The translations under genes were made by a program, and so were the position numbers. Of a DNA stretch of 64,000 nt, positions 51,501 through 63,784 are shown one piece after another. This DNA comes from Chrysomallon squamiferum. Its lineage: Eukaryota; Mollusca; Gastropoda; Neomphalida; Peltospiridae. The stretch lies in contig CM022671.1 in assembly GCA_012295275.1 (NCBI GenBank), positions 6,479,727 through 6,543,726 of the forward strand. The letters run 5' to 3'. The notes under the pieces were generated by a model. It made no database searches, was not told the origin of the DNA, and saw only the letters and a list, made by a program, of their open reading frames with translations. The first letter of the stretch is position 1; each line of letters opens with the position of its first letter.

Positions 51501-53711
51501 GATAGTGGATACGGTTCACCGACAAACCAGGTCAGCTGTACTTTTATTTTATTAAAAATATTTTAATTTAAATATTATATTAACTCTTTGAAAACCTAAT
51601 TTTTTAAGTTTTATTTTATAAACAACAGCAAAGTTTTATTACAATTAACATTAAATACTACAAGATATTTATTTATTCACTATACATTTATATCTTATAC
51701 ATTTATATACTATACATTTTATATGCTATACATTTGGAAACTGTATATTTTTATCCTTTTTTTTTTCTTCAAACATGTTTACGTTAATATATATAATGTT
51801 TAGTAAGTGATTTTAACGTAATATCCTTGTTTCTATTTGTTTCACGAATTCTTTTTCTATTTTTCAGTGTTTCTCTCCGTCACCTAAAAAATCCTACAAC
51901 AACAACAATAATACTAGAAGAAGTCTGTTTTCTGGAAAGAGACTGAGAGATGATGACGATGTTGATGTTGACGTCTTTCCAAAACATTTTCGCCTTGGAG
52001 AATCAGCCAGGATGATGACGTATCAAGAGATATAAGTCAGAAAATGGAAGGTGAAGGTCATTTGACAGGAGACGGGTCTGAGGTAATTAATTTGTTTTTT
52101 CTTTTCACACAAAGTGAATAATTTCGAACTAAATAAGAAAAGTCTTTAAAATATTTTTCATAGAAAGATTAAATAACTACGTTTAATAAAAGATTGTACT
52201 GACAAGTTGACATTTGATGACAATCTGAACAATGGTAATAATATTAAAACAAATGTTTTTTATGTTTTTTCATTGTCAAATTATGTGTTAATGTTTTTTT
52301 CAGTGACACTAATATTAGTGACATTAAATATTATTTTTTGCTGTTATTGTTCTTTTATTCCTGTTAAAATAATTTTTAATTTCTTTTACAGAATCATTGT
52401 TTACCAACTGTTTGTGGAGATAAACCAGACCTGATGTCTATCAGTCCGACAACCGTGAAAGAGTTAATTGATGGAGTCTACCAGGATGAAATTTCTAGTT
52501 TTCAGATTGTCGATTGCAGATATCCGTACGAGTTTGAAGGAGGCCATATTAAGGTGTGTACATTTTTAAATATGTAATTCTCTGTCTCTCTCTGATTAAA
52601 ATGATTCTTTAACGATTTAGTTAATACTTTTATCTGATATAAGCTATTTTAATTTCTATCTCAGTCATTAATTGAACAAAGAATTATATGAAATGTATTA
52701 ATAAAAATATTTGTAAATTTCAGGGAGCTATCAACTTGTACACACAGAAAGATGTACAAACATTTCTCTCAACACAGTCGACTCAGTCTGAGAAACACAT
52801 TTTGATCTTCCACTGTGAATTCTCTTCAGAACGAGCTCCTAAACTGTAAGTCGTGTTTCTAATCTGTTGTTGCAGTTTGTATTGAAAACGTTTAATAAAA
52901 CAAATTGGCATATACCGCTGAGTAAAAGGAAAGACAACATTTTATTGATTAAACCTTGGAAATTTTTCTATTGTTATCGTACCTAATTTATATTTAAAAA
53001 TTATATTGTTTTTATAATTATGCACAAGTTTATTGTGTTTTTATTTAGGTTTCTTTATTTAAAAAAGCTCTATATTTTATTTTTTATTGTTTGTTTTTTT
53101 CTACTTCAGTTTGTTTTATATTTGTTTTATATTTATTTAGATTACGCTATCTGAGAAACGAGGATCGTAAACTGAACAGTGACGTGTACCCGAAACTTTT
53201 CTTTCCTGAGATCTATCTTCTGTGTGGTGGATACAAGCAGTTCTTCAACCAGTTTCAGGTAATTCAAATATCAAACTATTACCATTATTTAGATACTTTT
53301 ATCAGAATTGATACACCCATGCAAAAATGATCGTGATGATAATGAAGTTGATTAAAAATTTTTAGAACAGTGTTTGCTTTTCCAAAAACAGTTTCAGCCC
53401 AGAGTCATTCTGCTTATCTCCCTTCATTTACATAAACAAGCGAATGACTGCTGCTACCATAGTGACAACTTGCTTTTGATTTTAAAATTGCATAACTTAA
53501 TATAATATACCAGTATTGTAACATGTGTTATAAATATTTATTTTATATTTAACAGAATCACTGTTCACCTGTCGACTATGTACCTATGCTTGAGAAGGAA
53601 CATAGTGAAGATCTACGTCACTTCCGGTCTCGTGCAAAGTCTTGGACTGCTGGGCAGAGAAGACGACGTTGTCTACCACTTCAGCAGAGTGGATCACCGC
53701 CTTTATTCTGA
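51501..53711 (+). pseudogene. CDC25-like phosphatase copy 6, promoter split by LINE and exon-2 frameshift
   Basis: Visible exons: end of exon 1 51501-51530 (DSGYGSPTNQ), 51868-52082, 52392-52553, 52724-52845, 53141-53258 and 53556-53711. Exon 2 is 215 bp: one T is missing after 52010 (GCCAGGATGATG against GCCAGTGATGATG elsewhere), which leads to a stop at 52033-52035. Exons 3-6 stay open and keep HCEFSSERAP and the SWTAGQ tail. Exon 3 has Thr to Lys (TVKELID). Exon 2 has CFSPSPKK like copy 7, and intron sequences also group it with copy 7 rather than copies 4-5. With its promoter 3.3 kb away across a LINE, it is very probably dead. Confidence 0.85.
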
Positions 53712-53764
53712 GATGCTGATGTCGACGGAATTTGTTTTGATTTTTTATGCTCATGTTATCTGAC

Positions 53765-53990
53765 ATTTTTTCTATAAAACACTGTTGTGTCGGCGGATGT
53801 TATCTGACAGTTGTTATATACAATATTGGTGTGTCGGAGGATTTTTTCTGACAGTTCTTATATAAAATATTGTTGTGTCGGCGGATGTTATCTGACAGTT
53901 CTTATATAAAATATTGTTGTGTCGGAGGATGTTATCTGACAGTTCTTATGTACAATATTGTTATGTCGGAGCCTGTTATCTGACAGTTAT
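53765..53990 (+). repeat. 3'-UTR hairpin repeat array, copy 6
   Basis: Five units of about 46 bp. Mostly GGATGTTA loops with one GCCTGTTA at the end, without the alternation seen in copies 2-5. Confidence 0.8.
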
Positions 53991-53999
53991 TTGTATTTA

Positions 54000-56780
54000 T
54001 ATGATCGAGTCATATTTGTTAATAAATATACAAAATATATAAATCTATTTGTTGTTTTCTTTAAAGATGTTTGATATTCATTAATTGGTTTGTTTAGATC
54101 AACAGCAAATTACCATCTCGAGACTGCCATCTCTTTCGATGAATAACTTAAAAATAATAATAATGATAACTAAATAATAACATGGACTGAAAATTTGAAT
54201 CATGCAGTTTGTCTTTACTTCCATTAACTTAACAGTTATGAAAATATATCAAGGAGAATAATATTTAGAAATGTGATAAATAATAGCAAATAACATTTGA
54301 TATTAATGAGAAAGAAAAAAAAACGTAATTTTTAAGACAATCCAGTGCAGTCCTGCATAATACGAATAATAATTTGAATCTTTTAAGTTGTGTTTTTTTT
54401 TACTGTACTATGGGCAATTCATATAATTTTATCAAAATCATTTCTTTAAATTGTTTGTTATATAAACAGTATTCAGTGTAGAATTCTGGATTTTGTGTTA
54501 TATTATTTTTATACGGCTAATTTTACAATTCAATCAAAGTGTAATAACTAAATCAAATAAAACATTAAGAAATCCACAAATTCTTACATAATGGTTTAGT
54601 TCTATGATGAATATAATATTTAAAACCCCACGAATCCTTTCAAATGTACAAAAGAAATAGACAAAATATACTTCGTATATTTTACTCTTATTATTAATTT
54701 ATTTATGTTTTAATTATCTTTCACAATTAATGATAAAACATAAAGATTCGTATTTATTTTCTTTGTTATTTTCTTTTATTTTAATATAAACCGCTACAAA
54801 AACAGAAAACTATTCAGACATTTACAGGCATATTTCTGAAAAAAGTTGTCCATCAGATGTAATGTCTGCGAATATCTGTTTTAAGAAGTTTATCGTAAAA
54901 AAAAAAAAAAAAAAATAAAAAAATTAATAAAAAGATAATAAAACAATTTTAAAAATATAATAGTTTCGGTGTATATAAAAAATAAAAATCAAATTCAAAT
55001 AATACTAAAAAAAATTTTGAATGTTTTTTTCAAGAATAAATATGAATTTGATTATGACGCCATTAATCATTTGGTGGTTGGAGATAAATCTTTGCAAAAG
55101 AAATCAAACACATATATTAATTTACGGTGTATGTATATGTATTAAATTGTGTGTGTATGTGTACAGTTAGAATGTGTATATTGTGTGTATTAATGTATAA
55201 ATGTCTATTTTGTATATATTCAACAAAAATATCTGAATAAACAGTGTGTGTTTTATGTTTCAGTTTGTTTTCAGTATGAGAAAAATATGTGTATCCAGAC
55301 TTATATGACGGATGGCATCATGTGTGTGTATATATGTGTGTGGAAATGTCTCATTTAGAGTTTATTGTAGTAAAAAATAAATATAGACGATTTTCTGTGA
55401 ACTGTGTAGATTCATGTAAAAGCATTTTGAAAACCTTTTTCGGAATAAATATGAATTTGATTATGACGCCATTAATCATTTGGTGGTTGGAGATCTTTGA
55501 GAAATCAAACACATTTAATTTACGGTGTATATGTATTAGTGTATGAGTATGTGTGTGTATGTGTGTGTATGTATCTGTGTGTGTATGTGTGTGTATGTGT
55601 GTGTGTGTGTGAATGTATGTGTGTATATGATAGACGGACGGACGGATGTATAGAGTTGGTTACTGATGATGGATGGATTTGTAGATGAGATTGTTGGATG
55701 AACAAGAAATAAAATCTGTGGAATGAGATAAAATGTTTGGAAAGATACTTAAACACTTAGACAGAGGAATGGATGAATGGGTTAATAGAATGACGAGCAG
55801 TTACAGTTGGACAGATGCATATTATTGATACCTGTATGAATATATGAATAGGTGAACTGATGTATATAATGAAAGTTATATTGATGAATATATAGATTAG
55901 ACAGACGGATGGCGTATTTAGGGAGAGAAAGAAATGAATTGATGACGTCTGAACAAAAAAATAAATATATAAGAAGACTGACAAATGGCATACAAGTATT
56001 ATAATCAGACATACATGTAGATAGGTGTAGTTTGAATGGTGCGTGGCTATACAGACAGCGAGACAGAGTAATGCGTAGAAAGATAGACAAATAATTGTAA
56101 GAATGAATGTATATTAGTTCAGATTGGTGCATGAATATTTATATAAACAGATGAATCAATGATAATAGTAGGAGATAAATACATGGATGAATGGATGGAC
56201 ATTCATGAGTAAATATGTCAATAGATGGATGAATCCTCAGATCTAAATAAGAATGATTAGAAGAATATAAGAAAGGACACATCTCCACTTTCAAAATACA
56301 AATTCATTATTATTAGTAGTAGTAGTTTTCAGCCAATAAAGTAAAGTTAGAAACTGTGAACACACATAAATCGCATTTTAAATTAAAAGACTTTCCGATA
56401 CGTTAGAAAAACATATTTTTATTTGATATACTATTTCATCAGCTGTTTCGCTAGTAAGATTCTATTTTATGATCCAAGCTTTTGGCTTTATCTTTCTAAA
56501 CGACGGGCGGTATTTTTCATACGTTATAATTAGTATTTAGTTATCATTAATATCGTTAATTAGTTGTTTAACGAGATTCTACAGCGAGAACGAAGGAAGC
56601 CCTAATTATAAAATTCTACTAAAGTAAACAAGTGCGTGACTTAATCTGTGTGATTCCATCAGTCGGCATCTGTGATGAAAATCACTCTGTTTTAACGTGA
56701 TTGTTATTCACTGATAGAACACGCCGTTGTTAATCTCTTCAAGCTCATTCTCATTGAACTGTGCTCCCATTAGACTAACG
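54000..56780. other. Spacer between CDC25 copies 6 and 7
   Basis: AT-rich spacer, a direct duplication of about 400 bp (GATTATGACGCCATTAATCA at about 55047 and 55451), a TG/GATG tract at about 55520-56245, and the conserved upstream block. No gene recognised. Confidence 0.7.
55520..56245. repeat. TG-rich and GATG/GGAT tetranucleotide tract
   Basis: Reverse-oriented counterpart of the ATCC tracts in the left arm, starting with TGTGTATG repeats. Confidence 0.75.
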
Positions 56781-56799
56781 ATCTGTAACTGTTTTTTAA

Positions 56800-56919
56800 C
56801 TTCCTATGAACACAGTTCTCAGAATCACGTGACTTCTTCACTATATATAGTGGAGTTGTGAGCCATTTTACATCATTCTTACTGTTTGTCCACCCTGCAA
56901 GTTCTCTCAGAAAATAAAC
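56800..56919 (+). promoter_or_regulatory. Core promoter and 5' UTR of CDC25 copy 7
   Basis: CACGTG at 56826-56831 and TATATATA at 56842-56849, 71 bp before the ATG at 56920. Confidence 0.75.
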
Positions 56920-59146
56920 ATGGTGTCCAGAAATCTGTGCTTTGACGACGATTTTTCTCCTCTTTCCAAAACACGTGACGACGACTTTGTTGACGTCTTC
57001 TTCAGCAGAACGTTTCAGTGGGTTGATGAGGATTCCCGAGATAGTGGATACGGTTCACCGACAAACCAGGTCAGCTGTACTTTTATTTTATTATAAATAT
57101 TTTAATTTAAATATTGTGTTAACTCTGTGAAAACCTAATTTTACTTTTTATAAACACAGTTAAGTTTTATTACAATTAATTAAATACAAGATATTTGTTT
57201 ATTCATTGTGTTATGTAGTTACATACTATACATTTTTATATGTGGAAACAAGTTTGTATTTTTTTTCTTCAATAATATATGTAATATTCAGTAAGTGATT
57301 TTAACGTAATATTCTTGTTTCTGTTTGTTTCACGAATTCTTTTCTATTTTTCAGTGTTTCTCTCCGTCACCTAAAAAATCCTACAACAAAAACAACAATA
57401 CTAGAAGAAGTCTGTTTTCTGGAAAGAGACTGAGAGATGATGACGATGTTGATGTTGACGTCTTTCCAAAATATTTTCGCCTTGCACAATCAGCCAGTGA
57501 TGATGACGTATCAAGTCAGAAAATGGAAGGTGAAGGTCATTTGACAGGAGACGGGTCTGAGGTAATTGTTGTTTTCTTTTCACAGAAGTGACTGATCGAA
57601 CTCCATAGCAATTAAAATATTTTCATACAAAGATTAAATAATACGTTCTTAAAAGTTGTCTTGTATAAGCACATTTGATGACAATAAGCACAATGGTAGT
57701 AATATTAATAGTAATATTTTTATCTTTTTCATTGTCGAATTCCTTAAACTATAACAGTGACATTAAATATTATTTTTGCTGTTATTGTTTTATCCGCGTA
57801 AAATAATTTTTAATTTGTTTTTCAGAATCATTGTTTACCAACTGTTTGTGGAGATAAACCAGACCTGATGTCTATCAGTCCGACAACCGTGACAGAGTTA
57901 ATTGATGGAGTCTACCAGGATGAAATTTCTAGTTTTCAAATTGTCGACTGCAGATATCCATACGAGTTTGAAGGAGGCCACATTAAGGTGTGTACATGTT
58001 TTAATATATAACTCTCTCGGTCTTTAACGATTCAATTAATATTTTTATCTGTGATATAAGCTATTTTAATTTCTATGTCAGTCATTAATTGAACAAAAAA
58101 TATGAAATGTATTAATAAAAATATTTGTAAATTTCAGGGAGCTATCAACTTGTACACACAGAAAGATGTACAAACATTTCTCTCAACACAGTCGACTCAG
58201 TCTGAGAAACACATTTTGATCTTCCACTGTGAATTCTCTTCAGAACGAGCTCCTAAACTGTAAGTCGTGTTTCTAATCTGTTGTAGCAGTTTGCATTGAA
58301 CACGTTTAATAAAACAAATTGGCATATACCGCTGAGTAGAAGTAAAGATTACATTTTATTGATTAAACTTTGGTGATTTTGGTATTTTTATGATGCCTTA
58401 TTTATATTTCAAACTTATTTCGTTTTTATAATTATGCACAAGTTTATTGTGTTTTTATTTAGGTTTTTTTTTTTTTTTTTTTTTTAAAAACAAGCTATAT
58501 AATTTATTTGTTATTGTATTTGTTTTTTCTACTTCAGTTTGTTTTATATTTGTTTTATATTTATTTAGATTACGCTATCTGAGAAACGAGGATCGTAAAC
58601 TGAACAGTGACGTGTACCCGAAACTTTTCTTTCCTGAGATCTATCTTCTGTGTGGTGGATACAAGCAGTTCTTCAACCAGTTTCAGGTAAATAAAATATC
58701 AAACTATTACCTTTGTTTAGATACTTTTATCAGAATTGATACACTCATGCAAGAATGATCAGGATTATCATCCAATTGATGAAAAATCGCAAATTTTTTG
58801 GAACAGCATGTGCTTTTCCAAAAACAGGTTCACCCCACTGTCAATCTGCTTATCTCCCATCATTTATATAAAGAAGCAAATAAGTGCTGCTACCATGCTG
58901 ACAATTTGTTTTTGATTTTAAAATTACATATTTTAATATAATATACCAGTATTATAACATTTGTTATAACTGTTTATTTTATATTTACAGAATCACTGTT
59001 CACCTGACGACTATGTACCTATGCTTGACAAGGAACACGAGGAAGATCTACGTCACTTCCGGTCTCGTGCCAAGTCTTCAACTGTTGGTCAGAGAAGACG
59101 ACGTTGTCTACCACTTCAGCAGAGTGGATCACCGCCTTTATTCTGA
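56920..59146 (+). CDS. CDC25-like M-phase inducer phosphatase, copy 7 (intact, diverged)
   Basis: Exons 56920-57069, 57355-57561, 57826-57987, 58138-58259, 58569-58686 and 58991-59146 give 304 residues with no break. Exon 2 is 9 bp shorter than in copies 2-5 (the SIDI-type residues before SQKMEGEG are absent) and reads CFSPSPKK, RRSLF, KRLRDDDDVDVDVFPKYFRL. The catalytic part is standard: DCRYPYEFEGGHIKG, HCEFSSERAP, YLLCGGYKQFF. The C-terminal tail departs from the other copies: MLDKEHEEDLRHF and RSRAKSSTVGQ, where the normally conserved Trp of SWTAGQ is Ser. In known CDC25s this tail region helps bind the CDK-cyclin substrate, so copy 7 may bind differently. Degron DSGYGS is kept. Confidence 0.94.
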
Positions 59147-59204
59147 GATGCTGACGTCGACGGAAATTGATTTGATTTTTTATACTCATGTTATCTGAAC
59201 ATTT

Positions 59205-59425
59205 TTCTATAAAACACTGTTGTGTCGGCGGATGTTATCTGAACATTTTTCTATAAAACACTTTTGTGTCGGCGGATGTTATCTGACAGTTCTTATATAA
59301 AATACTGTTGTGTCGGAGGATGTTATCTGACAGTTGTTATATAAAATACTGTTGTGTCGGAGGATGTTATCTGACAGTTCTTATGTACAATATTGTTATG
59401 TCGGAGCCTGTTATCTGACAGTTAT
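59205..59425 (+). repeat. 3'-UTR hairpin repeat array, copy 7
   Basis: Five units; the first two have GTCGGCGGATGTTATCTGAA/C-type stems, the last a GCCTGTTA loop. Confidence 0.8.
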
Positions 59426-60677
59426 TTGTATTTATATGATCGAGTCATATTTGTTAATAAATATACAAAATATATAAATCTATTTGTTGTTTTGTTTAAA
59501 GATGTTTGATATTCATTAATTGGTTTGTTTAGATCAACAGCAAATTACCATCTCGAGACTGCCATCTCTTTCTATGAATAACTTAAAAATAATAATAATG
59601 ATAACTAAATAATAACATGGACTGAAAATTTGAATCATGCAGTTTGTCTTTACTTCCATTAACTTAACAGTTATGAAAATATATCAAGGAGAATAATATT
59701 TAGAAATGTGATAAATAATAGCAAATAACATTTGATATTAATGAGAAAGAAAAAAAAACCTAATTTTTAAGACAATCCAGAGCTCTCCTGCATAATACGA
59801 ATAATAATTTGAATCTTTTAAGTTGTTTTTTTGTTACTGTACTATGGGCAATTCATATACTTTTATCAAAATAATTTCTTTAAATTGTTTGTTATATAAA
59901 CAGTATTCAGTGTAGAATTCTGGATTTTGTGTTACATTATTTTTATACGGCTAATTTTACAATTCAATCAAAGTGTAATAATTAAATCAAATAAAACATT
60001 AAGAAATCCACAAATTCTTACATAATGGTTTAGTTCTATGATGAATATAATATTCAAAAACCCACGAATCCTTTCAAATGTACAAAAGAAATAGACAAAA
60101 TATATTTCGTATACTTTACATTTATTATTAATTTATTTATATTTTAATTATCTTTCACAAATAATGATGAAACATAAACCGTTATGACGCACAAAGATTG
60201 GTATTTATTTACTTTTTTATTTTATTTTAATATTAACCTCTACAAAAACAGAAAACTATTCAGACATTTACAGGATATTTCTCTGAAAAAAGTTAAACAC
60301 AAGTTTATTTTAGAATAGACGTTACATTGTAGCAAAGAGATAATAATGAAATAAAATAAAATAAAATAATGGCGCCAAAAAAGTAATAATAAAAAAATAA
60401 TAATAAAAAAAGATAATAAAATAAAACAAAGAGAATGGAACAAAATAAAATAAAATAAAGTAATAAAAAAATTATAGACATGTAATCGAATGAAATGAAA
60501 TAATTGATACCAGACATCCCAAGTTTAGAATTTTTTCTTCAGAATTGCCCGCTTGTCGTATGTTATGAGCAAGACATACTAAGGCATGTCTAAGTAAGCA
60601 GCTGTACATGCTGAATTTGGAAGAAAGAGAAGACTAAAGATTAAATGTCTATTAAAAATAAAATAAATAAAAAAAAA

Positions 60678-60716
<39 letters not shown>

Positions 60717-61114
60717 ATACGTATAAATATAAAAAGAACAACATATTCTGTTCTTCAAGTACAAAAATTTCATATTGGTTCATTAATTATAAATGTCTAT
60801 TTTATTATTATTCAAAAACTCTTGAATAAACAGATTTAAAAAGTATTTAGTATCAATTTGTTTTAAAAATGGGGTCTCCAGACTTTAATGACATCATCAA
60901 AAGTGTCCATCAGATATAATGTCTGGGAATATCTGTTTTAGAGTTTATTGTAGCAAAAAGTGGTATTAGACGATTTTCTCATTCCGGTGTAGATTCATAT
61001 TAAAAGCATTTTGAAAACCTTTTTCGGAATAAGTATGAATTTGATTATGACGCCATTAATCATTTGGTGGTTGGAGATAAATCTTTGAGAAATCAAACAC
61101 ATTTAATTTACGGT

Positions 61115-61465
61115 GTATATGTATGTATTAGTGTGTGTGTATGTGTGAGTATGTGTGTATGTATGTGTGTTATGTGTATGTGTGTATATGTGTATATGTG
61201 TGTATGTATGTGTGTATGTGTGTCTTTGTATGTTTGAGTATGTGTGTATGTGTGTATGTATGTATGTGTGTATGTGTGAATGTATGTGTGTGTATGTATG
61301 TGTGTATGTGTGTGTATGTATGTGTATGTATGTGTGTATGTGTGTATATGTGTATGTGCATGTATCTGTGTGTATGTATGTATGAGTATTTGTGTGTGTG
61401 TGTATGTGTGAGTATGTGTGTATATGTATGTGTGTGTGTATGTATGAACGTATATGTGTATATGA
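61115..61465. repeat. Long TGTATG/TGTGTATG repeat tract
   Basis: About 350 bp of imperfect TGTATG, TGTGTATG and TGAGTATG units; the largest such run in the array. Confidence 0.9.
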
Positions 61466-61479
61466 GTGACGGACGGACG

Positions 61480-61840
61480 GATGTATAGAGTTGGCTACTG
61501 ATGATGGATAGATTTTTAGATGAGATTGTTGATGACCAACAAATAAAATATGTGGTATGAGATAAGATGTTTGGAAAGATACTTAAACACATAGACAGAG
61601 GAATGGCTGAATGGGTTAATAGAATGACGAGCAGCTACAGTAGGACAGATGCATATTATTGATACCTGTATGAATATATGCATAGATGAACTGATGTATA
61701 TAATGAAAGTTATATTGATGAATATATAGATTAGACAGACGGATGGCGTATTTAGGGAGAGAAAGAAATGAATGGATGACGTCTGAACAAAGAAATAAAT
61801 ATATAAGAAGACTGACAAATGGCATACAAGAATTAAATTT
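61480..61840. repeat. GATG/GGAT tetranucleotide tract (first of two)
   Basis: GGACGGACGGATGTATAGAG start and GACAGACGGATGGCG end match the tracts at 55630-55920 and 62290-62580. Confidence 0.75.
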
Positions 61841-62284
61841 CTATTAAACAAAATAATAAATAAATTAATTAATACGTATAAATATAACAAGAACAACATC
61901 GTCTGTTATTCAAGTTAAAACAAAATGTGAATAAACATATTTAAAAACTATTTAATATTAGGTTTTTTTCAATATGGGGTCTCCAGACTTTAATGGCATC
62001 ATCAAACGTGTCCATCAGATATAATGTCTGGGAATACCTGTTTTAGAGTTTATCATAGCAAAAAGTGGAATTAAACGATTTTCTCGTTCCGGTGTAGATT
62101 CATATTAAAAGCATTTTGAAAACCTTTTTCGGAATAAGTATGAATTTGATTATGACGCCATTAATCATTTGTTCGCTGAAGATAAATCACTCAAAAATCA
62201 AACTCAGTTAATTTCCTTGTATGTGTATGTAAGCGTGTGTATGTATGTGTGTGTTTGTGTGTGAATGTGTGTGAATGTATGGGT

Positions 62285-62735
62285 GTATGTTATACACGGA
62301 CGGACGGATGTATAGAGTTGGTTACTGATGATGGACGAATCTGTAGATGAGATTTTTGGATCACCAACAAATACGTTCTGAGGGATGAGATAGAATGTTT
62401 GGAAAGATACCTAAACATTTAGACAGAGGAATGGATTAATGGGTTATTAGAATGACGAGCAGCTACAGTAGGACAGATGCATATTATTGATACCTGTATG
62501 ATTATATGAATAGGTGAACTGATGTATATAATGAAAGTTATATTGATGAATATATAGATTAGACAGATGGGTGGCGTATTTAGGGAGAGAAAGAAATGAA
62601 TTGATGACGTCTGAACAAAAAAATAAATATATAAGAAGACTGACAAATGATATACAAGTATTATAATCAGACAGACAGGTAGATAGGTGTAGTTTGAATG
62701 GTGTGTGGATGAACAAAGAGACATAGTGATGCGCA
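62285..62735. repeat. GATG/GGAT tetranucleotide tract (second of two), ending in a CDC25 intron
   Basis: Same tract as 61480-61840. It breaks off at about 62733, where sequence of CDC25 intron 3 begins. Confidence 0.75.
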
Positions 62736-62756
62736 AAAAATATTTGTAAATTTCAG

Positions 62757-63734
62757 GGAGCTATCAACTTGTACACACAGAAAGATGTACAAACATTTCT
62801 CTCAACACAGTCGACTCAGTCTGAGAAACACATTTTGATCTTCCACTGTGAATTCTCTTCAGAACGAGCTCCTAAACTGTAAGTCGTTTTTCTAATCTGT
62901 TGTTGCAGTTTGGATTGAAAACGTTTAATAAAACAAATTGGCATATACCGCTGAGTAAAAATAAAGATAACATTTTATTGATTAAACTTGGGTAATTTTT
63001 GTATTTTTATGATGCCTAATTTATATTTCAAAATTATATTGTTTTTATAATTATGCACAAGTTTATTGTGTTTTTATTTAGGTTTTTTTTTTTTTTTTTT
63101 TAAAAAGCTATATAATTTATTTGTTTTTTCTACTTCAGTTTGTTTAAACATTTTATTTATATTTATTTAGATTACGCTATCTGAGAAACGAGGATCGTAA
63201 ACTGAACAGTGACGTGTACCCGAAACTTTTCTTTCCTGAGATCTATCTTCTGTGTGGTGGATACAAGCAGTTCTTCAACCAGTTTCAGGTAATTAAAATA
63301 TCAAACTATTACCTTTATTTAGATACTTTTATCAGAATTGATACACTCATGCAAAAATGATCATGATGATGATGAAGTTGATGAATTTTTTTTAGAACAG
63401 GTTGTCCTTTTCCAAAAACAGTTTCACCCCAGTCACTCTGGTTATCTCTCTTCATTTATATAAACAAGCGAATGACTGCTGCTACCATAGTTACAACCAG
63501 CTTTTGATTTTAAAATTGCATAATTTAATATAATATACCAGTATTCTAACATTATAAATATTTATTTTATATTTACAGAATCACTGTTCACCTGTCGACT
63601 ATGTACCCATGCTTGAGAAGGAACATAGTGAAGATCTACGTCACTTCCGGTCTCGTGCCAAGTCTTGGACTGCTGGGCAGAGAAGACGACGTTGTCTACC
63701 ACTTCAGCAGAGTGGATCACCGCCTTTATTCTGA
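62757..63734 (+). pseudogene. CDC25-like phosphatase copy 8, exons 1-3 missing
   Basis: Exons 4-6 are present and open (62757-62878, 63171-63288, 63579-63734), including HCEFSSERAP and SWTAGQ. No exons 1-3 or promoter lie upstream: spacer repeat is joined directly to the last 20-odd bases of intron 3 at about 62733. Without the start codon, the DCRYPYEF half of the rhodanese-like domain and the regulatory N-terminus it cannot make a functional CDC25. The 3' hairpin array follows and continues past the right edge. The sequence groups with copies 6 and 7 in exon 4 (SEKHIL) and exon 6 (QQSGSPPLF). Confidence 0.9.
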
Positions 63735-63784
63735 GATGCTGATGTCGACGGAAATTGTTTTGATTTTTTATACTCATGTCATCT

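Larger units (their letters stand above)
59430..62735. other. Double spacer between CDC25 copies 7 and 8
   Basis: The normal spacer (to about 61840) is followed by a second, shorter spacer copy (about 61840-62735) with no gene between them. It includes the (AAAT)n run near 60655-60720, a long TGTA/TGTG tract at about 61115-61465 and two GATG-type tracts. Confidence 0.75.

Noticed and set aside
51277-51525. 82-codon minus-strand frame spanning the gap
   Set aside because: It consists almost entirely of N bases and is not a real frame.
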